Assembly (NCBI RefSeq): GCF_019711655.1
Contig: NZ_JAIGNU010000001.1
Coordinates: forward strand, 1,397,501 to 1,461,500
DNA: 64,000 nucleotides
Origin: Qipengyuania mesophila
Lineage (GTDB): Bacteria; Pseudomonadota; Alphaproteobacteria; Sphingomonadales; Sphingomonadaceae
Direction: 5' to 3'
Position numbers and translations under genes: made by a program. This document shows positions 1-11,046 of the stretch, one piece after another. The first letter of the stretch is position 1. Every line of letters begins with the position of its first letter. The notes under the pieces are model-generated. The model ran no database searches. It was not told the origin of the DNA and saw only the letters and a list, made by a program, of their open reading frames with translations.

Positions 1-530
1 GCAAGACCGGACGCATCATCGGCGCAGCCGCGGGCGGCGTCGCCGGCGGCGTGGTCGGCTACAAGATGGATCAGCAGATCAAGGAGCTGAAGGAGCAGAC
101 CGCCGGTTCGGGCGTCGACGTCAGCGAAGTCGACGGCGGCGACGCGATCCTCGTCAACCTGCCCGACGGTGTGACCTTCGCCACCGGCAGCTACACCATC
201 TCGCCGGGCTTCCGCGACCTGCTCGACCGCGTCGCCGCGAGCCTGCGCGAATATCCCAACAGCCTCGTCGACGTCTATGGCCACACCGACACCACCGGTT
301 CCGCCGAATCGAACCAGCGCCTGTCCGAACAGCGCGCGCAGGCGGTGGCGAACTACCTGATCTCGCAGGGCGTCAGCTCGTCGCGCATCCGCTGGATGGG
401 CTTCGGCGAAACGCGCCTCAAGGTGGCGACCGGAGACAATGTCAACGAGCCGCTCAACCGCCGCGTCGAAATCAAGATCATCCCCTTCGACGAACAGGAC
501 GTCCAGGCCGCGCAGGCCCAGGGCAACTGA
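1..530 (+). CDS. OmpA-family outer-membrane protein, 5' end outside window
   Basis: The reading frame is already open at base 3 (KTGRIIGAAAGGVAGG...), so the true start lies to the left. The visible N-terminal part is a glycine-rich zipper typical of membrane-inserted or lipoprotein OmpA relatives (YiaD type). It is followed by an OmpA/MotB peptidoglycan-binding domain with the motif DVYGHTDTTGSAESN and the downstream NRRVEIKI. The family anchors the outer membrane to peptidoglycan in the periplasm. A strong terminator follows the stop, so this is probably the last gene of its transcript. The family call is secure. Whether the N-terminus is a lipoprotein cannot be seen. Confidence 0.9.
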   Translation, partial: KTGRIIGAAAGGVAGGVVGYKMDQQIKELKEQTAGSGVDVSEVDGGDAILVNLPDGVTFATGSYTISPGFRDLLDRVAASLREYPNSLVDVYGHTDTTGSAESNQRLSEQRAQAVANYLISQGVSSSRIRWMGFGETRLKVATGDNVNEPLNRRVEIKIIPFDEQDVQAAQAQGN

Positions 531-563
531 GCAACGATCCCTTCGGGACGATCGCAAAGACTT

Positions 564-592
564 GGGGTCGGCCTGCGGGCCGGCCCCCTTTT
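564..592 (+). terminator. Rho-independent terminator after the OmpA gene
   Basis: A 10-bp stem (564-573 with 578-587, one G-T wobble) closes a TGCG tetraloop and is followed by CTTTT. It lies 34 bases past the OmpA stop and just before the converging gene ending at 597. Confidence 0.85.
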
Positions 593-596
593 CGTT

Positions 597-1370
597 TCAG
601 TCCCGGGTTAGCCGCTGCGCCAACCGCTCGACCGCGGCGCCATGGATCGCGGGGGCGCTGACGAGCACACCGAAGGCGCGCGGGTCGCGCTTGTTGTAAT
701 CGAGCTTGCGGCCATAGGCGTCGCTCACCGCTGCGCCCGCCTCGCGCGCGATCATGCCCGCGGCGGCGATGTCCCATTCGAAGCCCCAGCGCACCGTCGC
801 CACCAGATCGGCCTCGTCGGCCGCGACCATGGCGATACGCAGCGCGATCGAGTTGGGCTGGTCGACCGCGACCAGGTCGGTATCGACCTTGGGCAGCGCA
901 TGTGCGGGGACGCGCGCGCCGACCAGCTCGCCCCGGGCCGAAGCCCGCAGCCGCTCGCCGTTGCGCCAGGCGCCCTGGCCTGCCACCGCGGTCCAGTTCT
1001 CGCCGCGCGCGGGGGCGCAGAGCGCGCCGATCAGCGGGCGTCCGCCGCTGATGAGCGCGACCGAGACCGCCCAGCCGCTGCGCCCACGGATGAAATCGCG
1101 CGTGCCGTCGACCGGGTCGACGAGCCAGATGAGATCGTGGTCGAGCCGCGCGGGATCGTCGGCGGTTTCCTCCGACAGCCAGCCCGCTGCAGGCAGCAGC
1201 GCGCCGAGCTCGCGCTTGAGGAAGGCATCGACCGCCAGGTCCGCCTCGCACACCGGATCGCCGGGCCTTTTTTCCCATGCGTTCAGGTCGTTGCCCGCCC
1301 CCGGCCACAGGTCGTAGGCGATCCTCCCGGCTTCGGAGACGATGGATTCGAGGCGCTGGCTGTCGATCAT
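597..1370 (-). CDS. Inositol monophosphatase family protein (CysQ/SuhB-like)
   Basis: This 257-residue protein belongs to the Mg-dependent, lithium-sensitive phosphatase family. Visible metal-site motifs are the SEET segment near residue 67 and [15 protein letters not shown] near residues 82-96. A late [14 protein letters not shown] segment corresponds to the family's second motif (WDxAAG). Family members hydrolyse myo-inositol 1-phosphate, 3'-phosphoadenosine 5'-phosphate or related small phosphates. The sequence alone does not separate CysQ from SuhB or HisN activity. It faces sucC head-to-head with about 118 bases between the starts. Confidence 0.85.
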   Translation of the reverse strand: MIDSQRLESIVSEAGRIAYDLWPGAGNDLNAWEKRPGDPVCEADLAVDAFLKRELGALLPAAGWLSEETADDPARLDHDLIWLVDPVDGTRDFIRGRSGWAVSVALISGGRPLIGALCAPARGENWTAVAGQGAWRNGERLRASARGELVGARVPAHALPKVDTDLVAVDQPNSIALRIAMVAADEADLVATVRWGFEWDIAAAGMIAREAGAAVSDAYGRKLDYNKRDPRAFGVLVSAPAIHGAAVERLAQRLTRD

Positions 1371-1488
1371 GGAGAATGGCCCGCGCCCTGCACCCGAATG
1401 CGGGCCTTTTCAAGCGCGCCCAGACATGCTTATGGCGCTCGCGACTCTTATTCCCCCACGCGCATCACGCGAAGGACGAAGCTTCGAC

Positions 1489-2688
<1,200 letters not shown>

Positions 2689-2704
2689 GCGCCGCCTTCG
2701 CCGA

Positions 2705-3214
2705 TCACTCCATCCGCGTGAACCGGAACACCAGCTCGCCAGCCGGCTCGCCCTCGCGCGTCATGCGCACGGCGGCCAGCAGGCCGTTCTCGCCGTCGCA
2801 GCGCAGGGTGAGCGCGCGGAAATAGGCGGCGCAATCCTCTACCTCGATGAGATGGAAGGCGAGCATGTCGTCCTTCTCCTCCCACCCCGTCAGGTCGGCG
2901 TTGAAGTGCTTGAGGCGCAGCACCAGCGTGCCGTCATCCTCGATCAGATACATGTGTTCGGTGAACCGGATCGCCGTGTCGTCGGCCTGCTGCACGAAGG
3001 TGCCGACCATCGTGTTGCCCGACGGCGGGAGCCAGCTCTCGTAGGCAGGTGCACCGCCGATCCCCTCGCCGCGCCACTGGCCGACCAGCCAGCCCATCTC
3101 TTCGAGCGTCGCGGGAGGTGACGTGTGATCCGCCGGAGCGGTGCGGGTTTCCTGCGCCGACAGGGGCATTGCGAGCATTGCCGCCGCAGTTGCGAACATG
3201 GGCCAGACGCGCAT
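2705..3214 (-). CDS. Secreted DUF6265-type protein
   Basis: The 169-residue product starts with a cleavable signal peptide ([21 protein letters not shown]). The start at 3214 is supported by GGGAGGTG just upstream; a longer frame to 3283 would bury the signal. The mature part has [12 protein letters not shown], a pattern I associate with DUF6265 domains, small beta-rich lipocalin-like secreted proteins of unknown function. No catalytic residues are recognisable. It converges on sucC with 16 bases between stops and diverges from etfB. A periplasmic location is inferred. Confidence 0.75.
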   Translation of the reverse strand: MRVWPMFATAAAMLAMPLSAQETRTAPADHTSPPATLEEMGWLVGQWRGEGIGGAPAYESWLPPSGNTMVGTFVQQADDTAIRFTEHMYLIEDDGTLVLRLKHFNADLTGWEEKDDMLAFHLIEVEDCAAYFRALTLRCDGENGLLAAVRMTREGEPAGELVFRFTRME

Positions 3215-3350
3215 CGGACACCTCCCGTCTCCGCGCCTGAAACTATGCCTCGCGCCGAGCATAGTAAAGACAGGTTCCGACACCGCTTGACCTGCCCCGC
3301 GCCCCGCGCGAGGGACGGGGCAAGGGTCAAGAACCGCTCCGGCCGCCAGC

Positions 3351-3379
3351 TTGACGTTTACGTAAACGCAAGCTAGGCG
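3351..3379 (+). promoter_or_regulatory. Probable etfBA promoter with LiuR-like palindrome
   Basis: TTGACG (3351-3356) is a good -35 and TAGGCG (3374-3379) a weak -10, 17 bases apart. A perfect 14-base palindrome, CGTTTACGTAAACG, occupies 3355-3368, overlapping the -35 and spacer and lying about 47 bases before etfB. From memory, this resembles sites of the MerR-type regulator LiuR, which controls branched-chain amino-acid degradation and often electron-transfer flavoprotein genes. The palindrome is seen directly; the regulator is inferred. Confidence 0.5.
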
Positions 3380-3414
3380 GTCGCCACAGTTTCAAGCCGA
3401 GAGGAAGGTATCGC

Positions 3415-4161
3415 ATGAAAATCCTCGTCCCCGTGAAGCGGGTGATCGACTACAACGTCAAGCCGCGGGTCAAGGCCGACGGCTCGGGCGTGGACCTCGC
3501 CAACGTCAAGATGAGCATGAACCCCTTCGACGAGATCGCCGTCGAGGAAGCCATCCGCATCAAGGAGGCCGGCAAGGCCGAAGAGATCGTGGCCGTCAGC
3601 ATCGGCCCGGCAAAGGCACAGGAAACGCTGCGCACCGCACTGGCCATGGGCGCCGACCGCGCGATCCTGGTCGAGACCGACGACGAGGTCGAACCGCTGG
3701 CCGTCGCCAAGATCCTCAAGGCGATCGCCGAGGAAGAACAGCCCGGGCTGATCCTGCTCGGCAAGCAGGCGATCGACGACGATTCGAACCAGACCGGCCA
3801 GATGCTCGCCGCGCTGATGGGCCGCCCGCAGGGCACCTTCGCCAACACGGTCGAGGTCGAGGGCGACAGCGTCACGGTGAAGCGCGAAGTCGACGGCGGC
3901 CTGCAGACGGTCAAGCTGACCATGCCCGCCATCGTCACCACCGACCTGCGCCTCAACGAGCCGCGCTACGCTTCGCTGCCCAACATCATGAAGGCGAAGA
4001 AGAAGCCGCTCGACACCAAGGCCCCGGCCGATTTCGGCGTCGATACCGCGCCGCGCCTCAAGACTCTCAAGGTTGCCGAGCCGCCGGTCCGCCAGGCCGG
4101 CGAGAAGGTCGAGGACGTCGACGCTCTGGTCGCCAAGATCAAAGCCCTCGGCATCGCCTGA
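3415..4161 (+). CDS. etfB: Electron transfer flavoprotein beta subunit
   Basis: EtfB (248 residues) forms a heterodimer with EtfA. The dimer carries electrons from acyl-CoA dehydrogenases to ETF:ubiquinone oxidoreductase. The start [14 protein letters not shown] is the canonical family N-terminus, and GAGGAAGG precedes it at good spacing. The signature region [10 protein letters not shown]...[17 protein letters not shown] is present, followed by [10 protein letters not shown] and the C-terminal partner-embracing tail. etfA starts 28 bases downstream with its own GAAGGAAG ribosome site, so the two form an operon. An acyl-CoA dehydrogenase that could use it lies at 59005-60744. Confidence 0.97.
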   Translation: MKILVPVKRVIDYNVKPRVKADGSGVDLANVKMSMNPFDEIAVEEAIRIKEAGKAEEIVAVSIGPAKAQETLRTALAMGADRAILVETDDEVEPLAVAKILKAIAEEEQPGLILLGKQAIDDDSNQTGQMLAALMGRPQGTFANTVEVEGDSVTVKREVDGGLQTVKLTMPAIVTTDLRLNEPRYASLPNIMKAKKKPLDTKAPADFGVDTAPRLKTLKVAEPPVRQAGEKVEDVDALVAKIKALGIA

Positions 4162-4189
4162 GCAACACTGAACGAGAAGGAAGACAGCT

Positions 4190-5119
4190 ATGAAAACCCT
4201 CGTTTGGGTCGAACACGACAACAAGAGCCTCGCCGATGCGACGCTGGCCGCGGTCACCGCTGCGGGCAAGCTCGGTGAAGTCCACCTGCTGGTCGCCGGC
4301 GCAGGCTGCCGCGCGGTGGCCGAGGAAGCCGCCAAGATCGCGGGCGTGGGCAAGGTCCACCTCGCCGACGACGCGGCCTACGAACACGCGCTGGCGGAAA
4401 ACATCGCACCGCTGGTGGCCGATTTGATGGGCCATCACGACGCCTTCGTCGCGCCGGCCACCACCACCGGCAAGAACGTCGCGCCGCGCGTCGCCGCGCT
4501 GCTCGACGTGATGCAGATCTCGGACATCCTTTCGGTCGAAGGTGACAAGACCTTCACCCGTCCGATCTACGCCGGCAATGCCATCGCCACCGTCGAATCC
4601 TCCGATGCCAAGCTGGTCGTCACCGTGCGCGGCACGGCCTTCGAAAAGGCCGCGGCCGAAGGCGGTTCGGCGGAGATCGAGGAGGTCTCGGGCCCGACCG
4701 ATGCCGGCATCTCGACCTTCGTCAGCGAGGAAATCGCCGAGAGCGACCGCCCCGAGCTGACCAGCGCCAAGGTGATCGTCTCGGGTGGCCGCGCCCTCAA
4801 GGACGCGGAGACCTTCGAGCAGGTCATCACCCCGCTCGCCGACAAGCTCGGCGCCGGGATCGGTGCGAGCCGCGCGGCGGTCGATGCGGGCTATGTCCCC
4901 AACGACTACCAGGTCGGCCAGACCGGCAAGATCGTCGCTCCCGAAGTCTATATCGCGATCGGCATCTCGGGCGCGATCCAGCACCTTGCGGGGATGAAGG
5001 ATTCGAAGACCATCATCGCCATCAACAAGGACGAGGATGCCCCGATCTTTCAGGTCGCCGACATCGGCCTCGTCGCCGACCTGTTCAAGGCCGTGCCGGA
5101 GCTGACCGAAAAGCTCTGA
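4190..5119 (+). CDS. etfA: Electron transfer flavoprotein alpha subunit
   Basis: This is the 309-residue FAD-binding partner of EtfB. An N-terminal adenine-nucleotide-hydrolase-like domain ([14 protein letters not shown]...) is followed by the FAD domain. That domain carries [43 protein letters not shown] and [11 protein letters not shown], the hallmark C-terminal motifs. It sits second in the etfBA operon and ends in a strong terminator 24 bases later. Length and motifs are complete. Confidence 0.97.
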   Translation: MKTLVWVEHDNKSLADATLAAVTAAGKLGEVHLLVAGAGCRAVAEEAAKIAGVGKVHLADDAAYEHALAENIAPLVADLMGHHDAFVAPATTTGKNVAPRVAALLDVMQISDILSVEGDKTFTRPIYAGNAIATVESSDAKLVVTVRGTAFEKAAAEGGSAEIEEVSGPTDAGISTFVSEEIAESDRPELTSAKVIVSGGRALKDAETFEQVITPLADKLGAGIGASRAAVDAGYVPNDYQVGQTGKIVAPEVYIAIGISGAIQHLAGMKDSKTIIAINKDEDAPIFQVADIGLVADLFKAVPELTEKL

Positions 5120-5142
5120 TTGCAAAGCCGGTTCACATGTCT

Positions 5143-5180
5143 AACCCTCCCGTTGTTTTGCAACGGGAGGGTTTTTCTTT
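5143..5180 (+). terminator. etfBA terminator whose 3' arm contains the next gene's ribosome site
   Basis: A perfect 13-bp stem pairs 5143-5155 with 5161-5173 around a 5-base loop, and a T-rich run follows (5172-5180). It is a textbook intrinsic terminator for etfBA. The 3' arm contains GGGAGGG (5165-5171), seven bases before the TTG at 5179 that I take as the start of the next gene. The same bases can therefore act as terminator stem or as ribosome binding site. Confidence 0.9.
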
Positions 5181-6090
5181 GTCGGGTCGCTCAGTTCTGT
5201 TCGGTGTCACGCTGCTAACGGCAGTGCCTTCCACGGCGTTGGCCGCCGAACCGGAGGTCGTCGAGTACGCGCCAAGTTCGGACTGGCATCTCGACTATGC
5301 CGAAGCCCGGTGCCGCATTGTCCGCACCTTCGGTGAAGGCGACGACGAAACCGTGCTCTACATGGAACAGCTGCAGCCCTCGTCAACGCTTGGCTGGGTC
5401 GCTGCAGGCGGGCTCGTCAAGGCGCTTGGCTCGCGCAGCAAGTTTCAGGTCCAGTTCGGCCCCGGGCTCGCACCGTTCGAAATCGATACCGAGGCGCGCT
5501 ACACGCTGGGCAAGTTCGGCGCTTCGCTCCACGGCTCCAATATCGGAAATATGGGCCCTGTTCGGGAGGCTATGGGGGTATCCGAGGACGATCCGCCAGC
5601 GCGGCCCATGACTCTCGGCATGCACGCACTGTCGGTCGAAGAGGGCAAGACGATCGAGTGGATAGAATTCACCCGCAAGGGTCGGCACTATCGGCTGCGA
5701 ACCGGCGAAATGGGCTCCGTATTCGCCGCCATGAATGCCTGTATGACGAACCTGGTCGAACATTGGGGCGCGGATCCCGAAAGCCTCAAGGCTCGCGCCT
5801 CGGGGCCCAGGCTGCTCAACATCCAGCAGGTGGCGGTGGAGGTGCAGAAGACCTACCCTTCCAAGGCCGAACGCCGGGGCGAAAGTGCCGATCTGAAAAT
5901 TCGGGTGATGGTCGACGAGAAGGGCAGGGTTTCATCTTGCCACATCACCGAGATAACCTCGGCGGAGAACTTTTCCGATGTCGCCTGCGACAAGTTCACG
6001 CAGCTCGCGCAGTTCGAACCCGCCCGGAACCTGGATGGCGAAGCCGTGGCGTCCTATTACGTGACCACGGTCAGATACCGGATGTATTGA
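5179..6090 (+). CDS. Exported protein with TonB-C-like C-terminal domain
   Basis: From the TTG at 5179 the protein is 303 residues and opens with a clean signal peptide (MSGRSVLFGVTLLTAV...ALAA). An ATG at 5137 would add 14 residues encoded by the terminator hairpin and has no ribosome site, so I prefer 5179. The first two thirds are not recognised. The last ~90 residues (ADLKIRVMVDEKGRVSSCHIT...FEPARNLDGEAVASYYVTTV) resemble the TonB C-terminal fold found in many sphingomonad periplasmic proteins. There is no proline-rich linker or membrane anchor, so it is not a classical TonB. Function is unknown; periplasmic location is inferred. Confidence 0.7.
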   Translation: MSGRSVLFGVTLLTAVPSTALAAEPEVVEYAPSSDWHLDYAEARCRIVRTFGEGDDETVLYMEQLQPSSTLGWVAAGGLVKALGSRSKFQVQFGPGLAPFEIDTEARYTLGKFGASLHGSNIGNMGPVREAMGVSEDDPPARPMTLGMHALSVEEGKTIEWIEFTRKGRHYRLRTGEMGSVFAAMNACMTNLVEHWGADPESLKARASGPRLLNIQQVAVEVQKTYPSKAERRGESADLKIRVMVDEKGRVSSCHITEITSAENFSDVACDKFTQLAQFEPARNLDGEAVASYYVTTVRYRMY

Positions 6091-6093
6091 CGA

Positions 6094-7374
6094 CTAGATG
6101 ACGTAGACATCCAGCGCATGGATGGTCAGGCCGACCAGCCCGCCCACCAGCGTGCCGTTGATGCGGATGAACTGGAGGTCGCGACCGACCGCGCCTTCGA
6201 CCCGGTCGGTGATCGTCCGCGCGTCCCAGCGGCGCACGGTTTCGGACACCAGCCGGACGATCTGGTCGCCATAGCGCGTCGCCACGCCGACGGCAGTGCG
6301 GCGGGCGAAGCGGTTGACCTGCCGCTGGAGCCGCTCGTCGTCGCGCAGCGCCGCGCCGAGCTCGCCCAGCGTCTCGCCGATATAGCCCTTGCCGGTCCCG
6401 CCCGAGCTGCGGATCGTCTGGATGAGATTCGCGCGCAGTCGCTCCCACACGCCCTGCCACCAGTCGCCGATCGCCGGGTTCTCGAGCAGTTCGCGCTTCA
6501 TCCGCTCGACCCGCTCGCGCATCTCGGGATCCTCCTTGAGGCCGCGGGCGAGCTCCTGCAGCCCCTCCTCGATCTTGTCGCGCAGCGGATGCTCGGGATC
6601 GACCAGCACTTCGGCGAGCAGCTTGTAGAGTCCGTCGAGCACTGAATTGGCGAGCCGCTCGTCGAGCCCGGTGAAGCGCAGCACCGCATTGGCGCGCTTG
6701 TGCACCATGTCGCGCACCATCGCCTCGTTGTCCTCGAGCACCAGGCCCGCCCAGCGGATGATCTTGTCGATCAGCGGCTTGTGGCGCCCGTCGGCGATCA
6801 TCGCCTCGAGCATGCCGCCGAGCAGCGGGGCGATGTCGAGCTTGCCGAGCTGGGTCTTGATGCCGCTGCGCACCTGCGTGCCGAGTCGTTCGGGATCGAG
6901 CGATTCGAGCACTTCGATCGCGAGTTCACCCGCGCCCGCGCGAATCCGCGAATCCTCGCCCGACCTTGGGTCGGCGAGATAGCTGCCCACGGCCTGGGCG
7001 AGGTTCATCGCCCCCATCCGCCGGCCGACCACGGCGGGGGTGAGGAAATTCTCGCGCAGGAAGCCCGCCATGGTGTCGGCGATGCGATCCTTGTTCTCGG
7101 GGATGATCGCGGTGTGCGGGATCGGCAGGCCGAGCGGGTGGCGGAACAGCGCGGTCACCGCGAACCAGTCCGCCAGCCCGCCGACCATCGCCGCTTCGGC
7201 GAAGGCGTGGAGATAGCCCCAGGCGGGGTGCAGGTCGAGATAGCGGCCCGAGAACAGGAACAGGCCCGCCATTAGCACGATCAGCCCGGTCGCCGTGCGC
7301 CGCATCGCCCGCGCGCGATCGGGCTGAAGGGGCGGCCGCGCGGTCGGCAGGCCGGCGGGTATGCGTTTGCTCAC
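6094..7374 (-). CDS. DUF445 (YjiN-type) membrane protein
   Basis: This 426-residue protein has an N-terminal transmembrane helix (TGLIVLMAGLFLFSG), the conserved ADWFAVTALFRHPLGLPIPHT segment split across the family signature, a long helical middle, and a C-terminal membrane helix (VGGLVGLTIHALDVYVI). The family is DUF445, an inner-membrane protein group of unknown function. The GTG start at 7374 overlaps the RND pump's stop codon (GTGA), implying translational coupling as the third gene of that operon. An alternative ATG lies at 7305, just before the first membrane helix. Confidence 0.85.
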   Translation of the reverse strand: MSKRIPAGLPTARPPLQPDRARAMRRTATGLIVLMAGLFLFSGRYLDLHPAWGYLHAFAEAAMVGGLADWFAVTALFRHPLGLPIPHTAIIPENKDRIADTMAGFLRENFLTPAVVGRRMGAMNLAQAVGSYLADPRSGEDSRIRAGAGELAIEVLESLDPERLGTQVRSGIKTQLGKLDIAPLLGGMLEAMIADGRHKPLIDKIIRWAGLVLEDNEAMVRDMVHKRANAVLRFTGLDERLANSVLDGLYKLLAEVLVDPEHPLRDKIEEGLQELARGLKEDPEMRERVERMKRELLENPAIGDWWQGVWERLRANLIQTIRSSGGTGKGYIGETLGELGAALRDDERLQRQVNRFARRTAVGVATRYGDQIVRLVSETVRRWDARTITDRVEGAVGRDLQFIRINGTLVGGLVGLTIHALDVYVI

Positions 7375-10300
7375 TCGGCCGGTTCTATCCCGGGTTCATG
7401 CGCTCCGCCACCCACCTTGCCGTGCGCATCGTCGCCGTCCTTGTAGGTCAGCAGGCGGTTGCGCAGCCACGGGCCGGCACGCTTTTCGAAACCATCCGCC
7501 AAGCTGAAGCCGGCGGGCACGATCAGCAGCGTGAGCAGCGTCGAGAGGATCAGGCCGCCGATCACCACCGATCCCATCGGTGCACGCCAGGCACCGTCGC
7601 CCGAGCCCAGCACGCCCGACATGGCGGTCGGGATCATCCCTGCGGTCATCGCCACCGTGGTCATGACGATCGGCTGCGCGCGCTTGTGCCCGGCATCCAT
7701 CAGGGCATGCAGCTTGCGCGTGCCGCGATCCATTTCCTCGATCGCGAAGTCGATCAGCAGGATCGAGTTCTTCGACACGATGCCGAGCAGCAGCAGGATG
7801 CCGATGTAGACCGGCATCGATTGCGGCTGGCCCACCAGCCACACCAGGAGGATGCCGCCGAGCGGTGCGAGCAGCAGCGAGGTCATGTTCACCAACGGGC
7901 TGATGATGCGCTTGTAGAGCAGCACCAGGACGGCGAACACCAGCAGGAAGCCCGCCAGGATGGCGATCATCAGGCTGGTCAGCATTTCCTGCTGCCACTG
8001 GTCCTCGCCGACGACGTCGCGGATGACGCCCTGCGGGAGGTCCTGCAGGATCGGGAGCGCATCGATTTCCTTCTGCGCGTCGCCCTTGATCACGCCCTGT
8101 CCGAGATCGGCGCCGACCAGAACGCGCCGGTTCTGGTTGTAGCGCTGGATCGTCGTCGGCCCCGAGCCGAACGAGATGTTGGCGACGCGCGACAGCGGCA
8201 CCGAGCCACCGCTCGCGGTCTGGACGGGCAGGTTCTTGATCGTCTCGAGATTTTCGCGCGACTGCTCGGGCAGCTTGACGCGGATCGGGATCTGGCGGTC
8301 CGAGAGCGAGAATTTCGCCGCGTTCTGCTCGATCTCGCCCATAGTCGCGATACGGATCGTCTGGCTCAGCGCGACCGTGGTCACGCCGAGTTCGGCGGCG
8401 AGATCCTCGCGCGGCTCGATGATCAGCTCGGGCCGGTTGATGTCGGCGCTGATGCGCGGGGCGACCAGCGAATTGATGCCCTTCATCTGCTCGACCAGCG
8501 TCGCCGCCGTTTCATTGAGCAATTCGGGATCGGAACCCGCGAGCATCACCGTCATGTCGCGCCCGGAGCCGAAGCCGCCCGACTGTGAGGCGAAACGGAC
8601 GCGCGCATCGGGGATCTGCGCGAGCGTCGGCGCCAGCGCGCGTTCGAACTCGACCGACGTGCGGGCGCGATCGGGGCGCAGGGTGATGTAGATCGTCGCC
8701 TGCCCCTCACGGACGCGCTCGAGTGCCCGTTCGACTTCCTGCTGGTCGTAGAGGATCGCGGCGACCTGGTCGGCGACGCGTTCGGTCGTCTCGAGCGTGG
8801 TGCCGGGCACCATCTCGATTTCGACACGGCTGTTCTCGTCGTCGACGACGGGCTGGAACTGCGCCGGTACGATGCCGAACAGGAGGATCGTCAGCAGCAG
8901 CGAGAAATAGCCGATCCCGAGCATCCAGATGCGATGATCGAGGAAGCGCGCATAGAGGTAGGTCCAGGCCTGGCGCATGTGGCTACCGAACAGCCCCGTC
9001 ACGAAACGGAGCGCGGCGAACAACGCCAGGATCGCGAGGAAGCCGAGGCCCAGCGAGATCGCGAGCTGGAAAATCCCCACGATGCGCGACACGATCGTGG
9101 TCATCGTCCCTTCGCCCGGTCCGGCGATCCGGTTGGTGAGATCGAGGCTGCCGATCATGTTCGACACCGTGAATGTCGTCACGGCCGAAATGGACAGTGC
9201 TCCTATGACAACTACCAGCAGAGCGAATATGTACTGGAACCGGCCGCGGGCGCCGAAAAGATATGCAATAGCCACAGCCAGCAAGGCACCGACACCTACT
9301 GCGAGCCCGGACAAGGGAGCAGCGAGACCAGACCAGTCTGATCCACTCGCAACTATGCCTATCACAGCCACTGTGACCAGAAGGACTGCGAGGGTCCCGA
9401 TTGCCATCGCCGCAATCCGCAAGAAGAGTCGCCAATCAAGTAGATCGATTTTCTCGCGCGCGGCGTACATCTTGCCGCGATTGAGCGACCAGCCGAGGAT
9501 CTTCATGTAGCGATCCATCATCGCGCCCTCGCCATGCGCAGCCTGCCCGTGCGCCTTGAGGAAGTAGGCTGCGAGCATCGGCGTGATCATTCGAGCCACG
9601 GCGAGCGACATCAGCACGGCGACGACGACGGTGAAGCCGAAATTCTTGAAGAACTGGCCCGAGATGCCGGGCATGGCGCCGACGGGGAAGAACACCGCGA
9701 CGATACAGAAGCTGGTGGCGACCACGGGCAGACCGATCTCGTCGGCCGCGTCGATCGACGCCTGATATGCCGACTTGCCCATGCGCATGTGCCTGACGAT
9801 GTTCTCGATCTCCACGATCGCGTCGTCGACCAGCACGCCCGCCACCAGCGCCAGCGCCAGCAGCGAGAGCTGGTTCAGGTTGAATCCGAGCAGGTCCATG
9901 AACCAGAAGGTCGGGATCGCCGAGAGCGGGATGGCAACCGCCGAAATCGCGGTCGCGCGCCAGTCGCGCAGGAAGAAGAACACCACGACCACGGCGAGGA
10001 TCGCGCCCTCGATCATCGCCGCCATGGCGCTTTCGTACTGGTCCTTGGTGTATTTGACCGTGTTGAACAGCGGGATGAACTTGACGCCCGGGTTCTCCGC
10101 CTCGATCTGCTCGATCTTCTCGAGCGCTTCTTCGTAGACGGTGACGTCCGAAGCGCCCTTGGCGCGGCTCATCGCGAAGTTGACAACTTCCTTGTCGCGC
10201 ACCTTGCTGATCGAGGTCCGCTCGGAATAGCCATCGCGTACCGTGGCGACATCGGCGAGCTTGATCGTACGACCGCCGCCGAGCTGGATCTGGCGCTGGC

Positions 10301-11030
10301 TCAGCGCATAGGCATCGTCGCTGTTGCCGAGCACGCGCACCGACTGCTTCGTCCCGCCCACTTCGGTGGCGCCGCCGGCGGCGTCGATATTGCTCTGCCG
10401 CAGCACGCCGTTGATCTGGCTGGCAGTGACGCCGAGCGCCTGCATCTTGGGCAGGTCGAGGATCACCTCGATCTCGCGGTCGACCCCGCCGAAGCGGTTG
10501 ACCTCCGCCATGCCCTCGATCCCGAGCAACTGCTTGGCCGCCGTATCGTCGATGAACCAGCTGAGCCCCTCGATCGTCATGTCGTCGGCTTCGACCGCGT
10601 AGATCGCGAGGAAGCCACCCGAAATCTCTTCCTTGGTCACGCGCGGCTCGATGATCCCGTCGGGCAGCGAGCCGCGGATCTGGTCGACCGCATTCTTGAC
10701 TTCCGCCACGGCATCATTGGGATCGGTGCCGATCTCGAACTCGATGAAGGTGTTCGAATTGCCTTCGCGCGCGGTCGAATTGATCGAGCTGACCCCGTTG
10801 ATCGACCGGACGGCGGATTCCACGCGCTGGGTGATCTGATTCTCGATCTCGGTCGGCGCTGCGCCGGGCTGCGAGATCGAGACGTTTACGGCGGGAAATT
10901 CGATGTCGGGGTTGTTGACGACGTCCATCCGCGCGAAGGCCAGAAGGCCCGCGAGCAGCAGCGCGGTGAACGCGACCAGCGGAATCACCGGGTTGCGGAT
11001 CGACCAGGCGGAGATGTTGCGGAAGTTCAT
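7371..11030 (-). CDS. RND efflux pump, inner-membrane permease, with unusual membrane insertion
   Basis: This is an AcrB/HAE1-like proton-driven drug exporter. The start [16 protein letters not shown] at 11030 is the usual family N-terminus. TM4 carries the proton-relay pair D402-D403 ([10 protein letters not shown]), and TM10 the lysine K1087 ([14 protein letters not shown]). The protein is 1219 residues against about 1030-1060 in the family. The excess is roughly residues 520-697, between TM6 and TM7 (bases ~8940-9473), and contains about four extra hydrophobic spans. Part of it uses many A/T-ending codons, unlike its flanks. The adaptor gene lies upstream in the same operon; no outer-membrane channel gene is adjacent. 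Substrate is unknown. Confidence 0.95.
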   Translation of the reverse strand: MNFRNISAWSIRNPVIPLVAFTALLLAGLLAFARMDVVNNPDIEFPAVNVSISQPGAAPTEIENQITQRVESAVRSINGVSSINSTAREGNSNTFIEFEIGTDPNDAVAEVKNAVDQIRGSLPDGIIEPRVTKEEISGGFLAIYAVEADDMTIEGLSWFIDDTAAKQLLGIEGMAEVNRFGGVDREIEVILDLPKMQALGVTASQINGVLRQSNIDAAGGATEVGGTKQSVRVLGNSDDAYALSQRQIQLGGGRTIKLADVATVRDGYSERTSISKVRDKEVVNFAMSRAKGASDVTVYEEALEKIEQIEAENPGVKFIPLFNTVKYTKDQYESAMAAMIEGAILAVVVVFFFLRDWRATAISAVAIPLSAIPTFWFMDLLGFNLNQLSLLALALVAGVLVDDAIVEIENIVRHMRMGKSAYQASIDAADEIGLPVVATSFCIVAVFFPVGAMPGISGQFFKNFGFTVVVAVLMSLAVARMITPMLAAYFLKAHGQAAHGEGAMMDRYMKILGWSLNRGKMYAAREKIDLLDWRLFLRIAAMAIGTLAVLLVTVAVIGIVASGSDWSGLAAPLSGLAVGVGALLAVAIAYLFGARGRFQYIFALLVVVIGALSISAVTTFTVSNMIGSLDLTNRIAGPGEGTMTTIVSRIVGIFQLAISLGLGFLAILALFAALRFVTGLFGSHMRQAWTYLYARFLDHRIWMLGIGYFSLLLTILLFGIVPAQFQPVVDDENSRVEIEMVPGTTLETTERVADQVAAILYDQQEVERALERVREGQATIYITLRPDRARTSVEFERALAPTLAQIPDARVRFASQSGGFGSGRDMTVMLAGSDPELLNETAATLVEQMKGINSLVAPRISADINRPELIIEPREDLAAELGVTTVALSQTIRIATMGEIEQNAAKFSLSDRQIPIRVKLPEQSRENLETIKNLPVQTASGGSVPLSRVANISFGSGPTTIQRYNQNRRVLVGADLGQGVIKGDAQKEIDALPILQDLPQGVIRDVVGEDQWQQEMLTSLMIAILAGFLLVFAVLVLLYKRIISPLVNMTSLLLAPLGGILLVWLVGQPQSMPVYIGILLLLGIVSKNSILLIDFAIEEMDRGTRKLHALMDAGHKRAQPIVMTTVAMTAGMIPTAMSGVLGSGDGAWRAPMGSVVIGGLILSTLLTLLIVPAGFSLADGFEKRAGPWLRNRLLTYKDGDDAHGKVGGGAHEPGIEPAE

Positions 11031-11046
11031 CGAAATTGCCCCCTGC

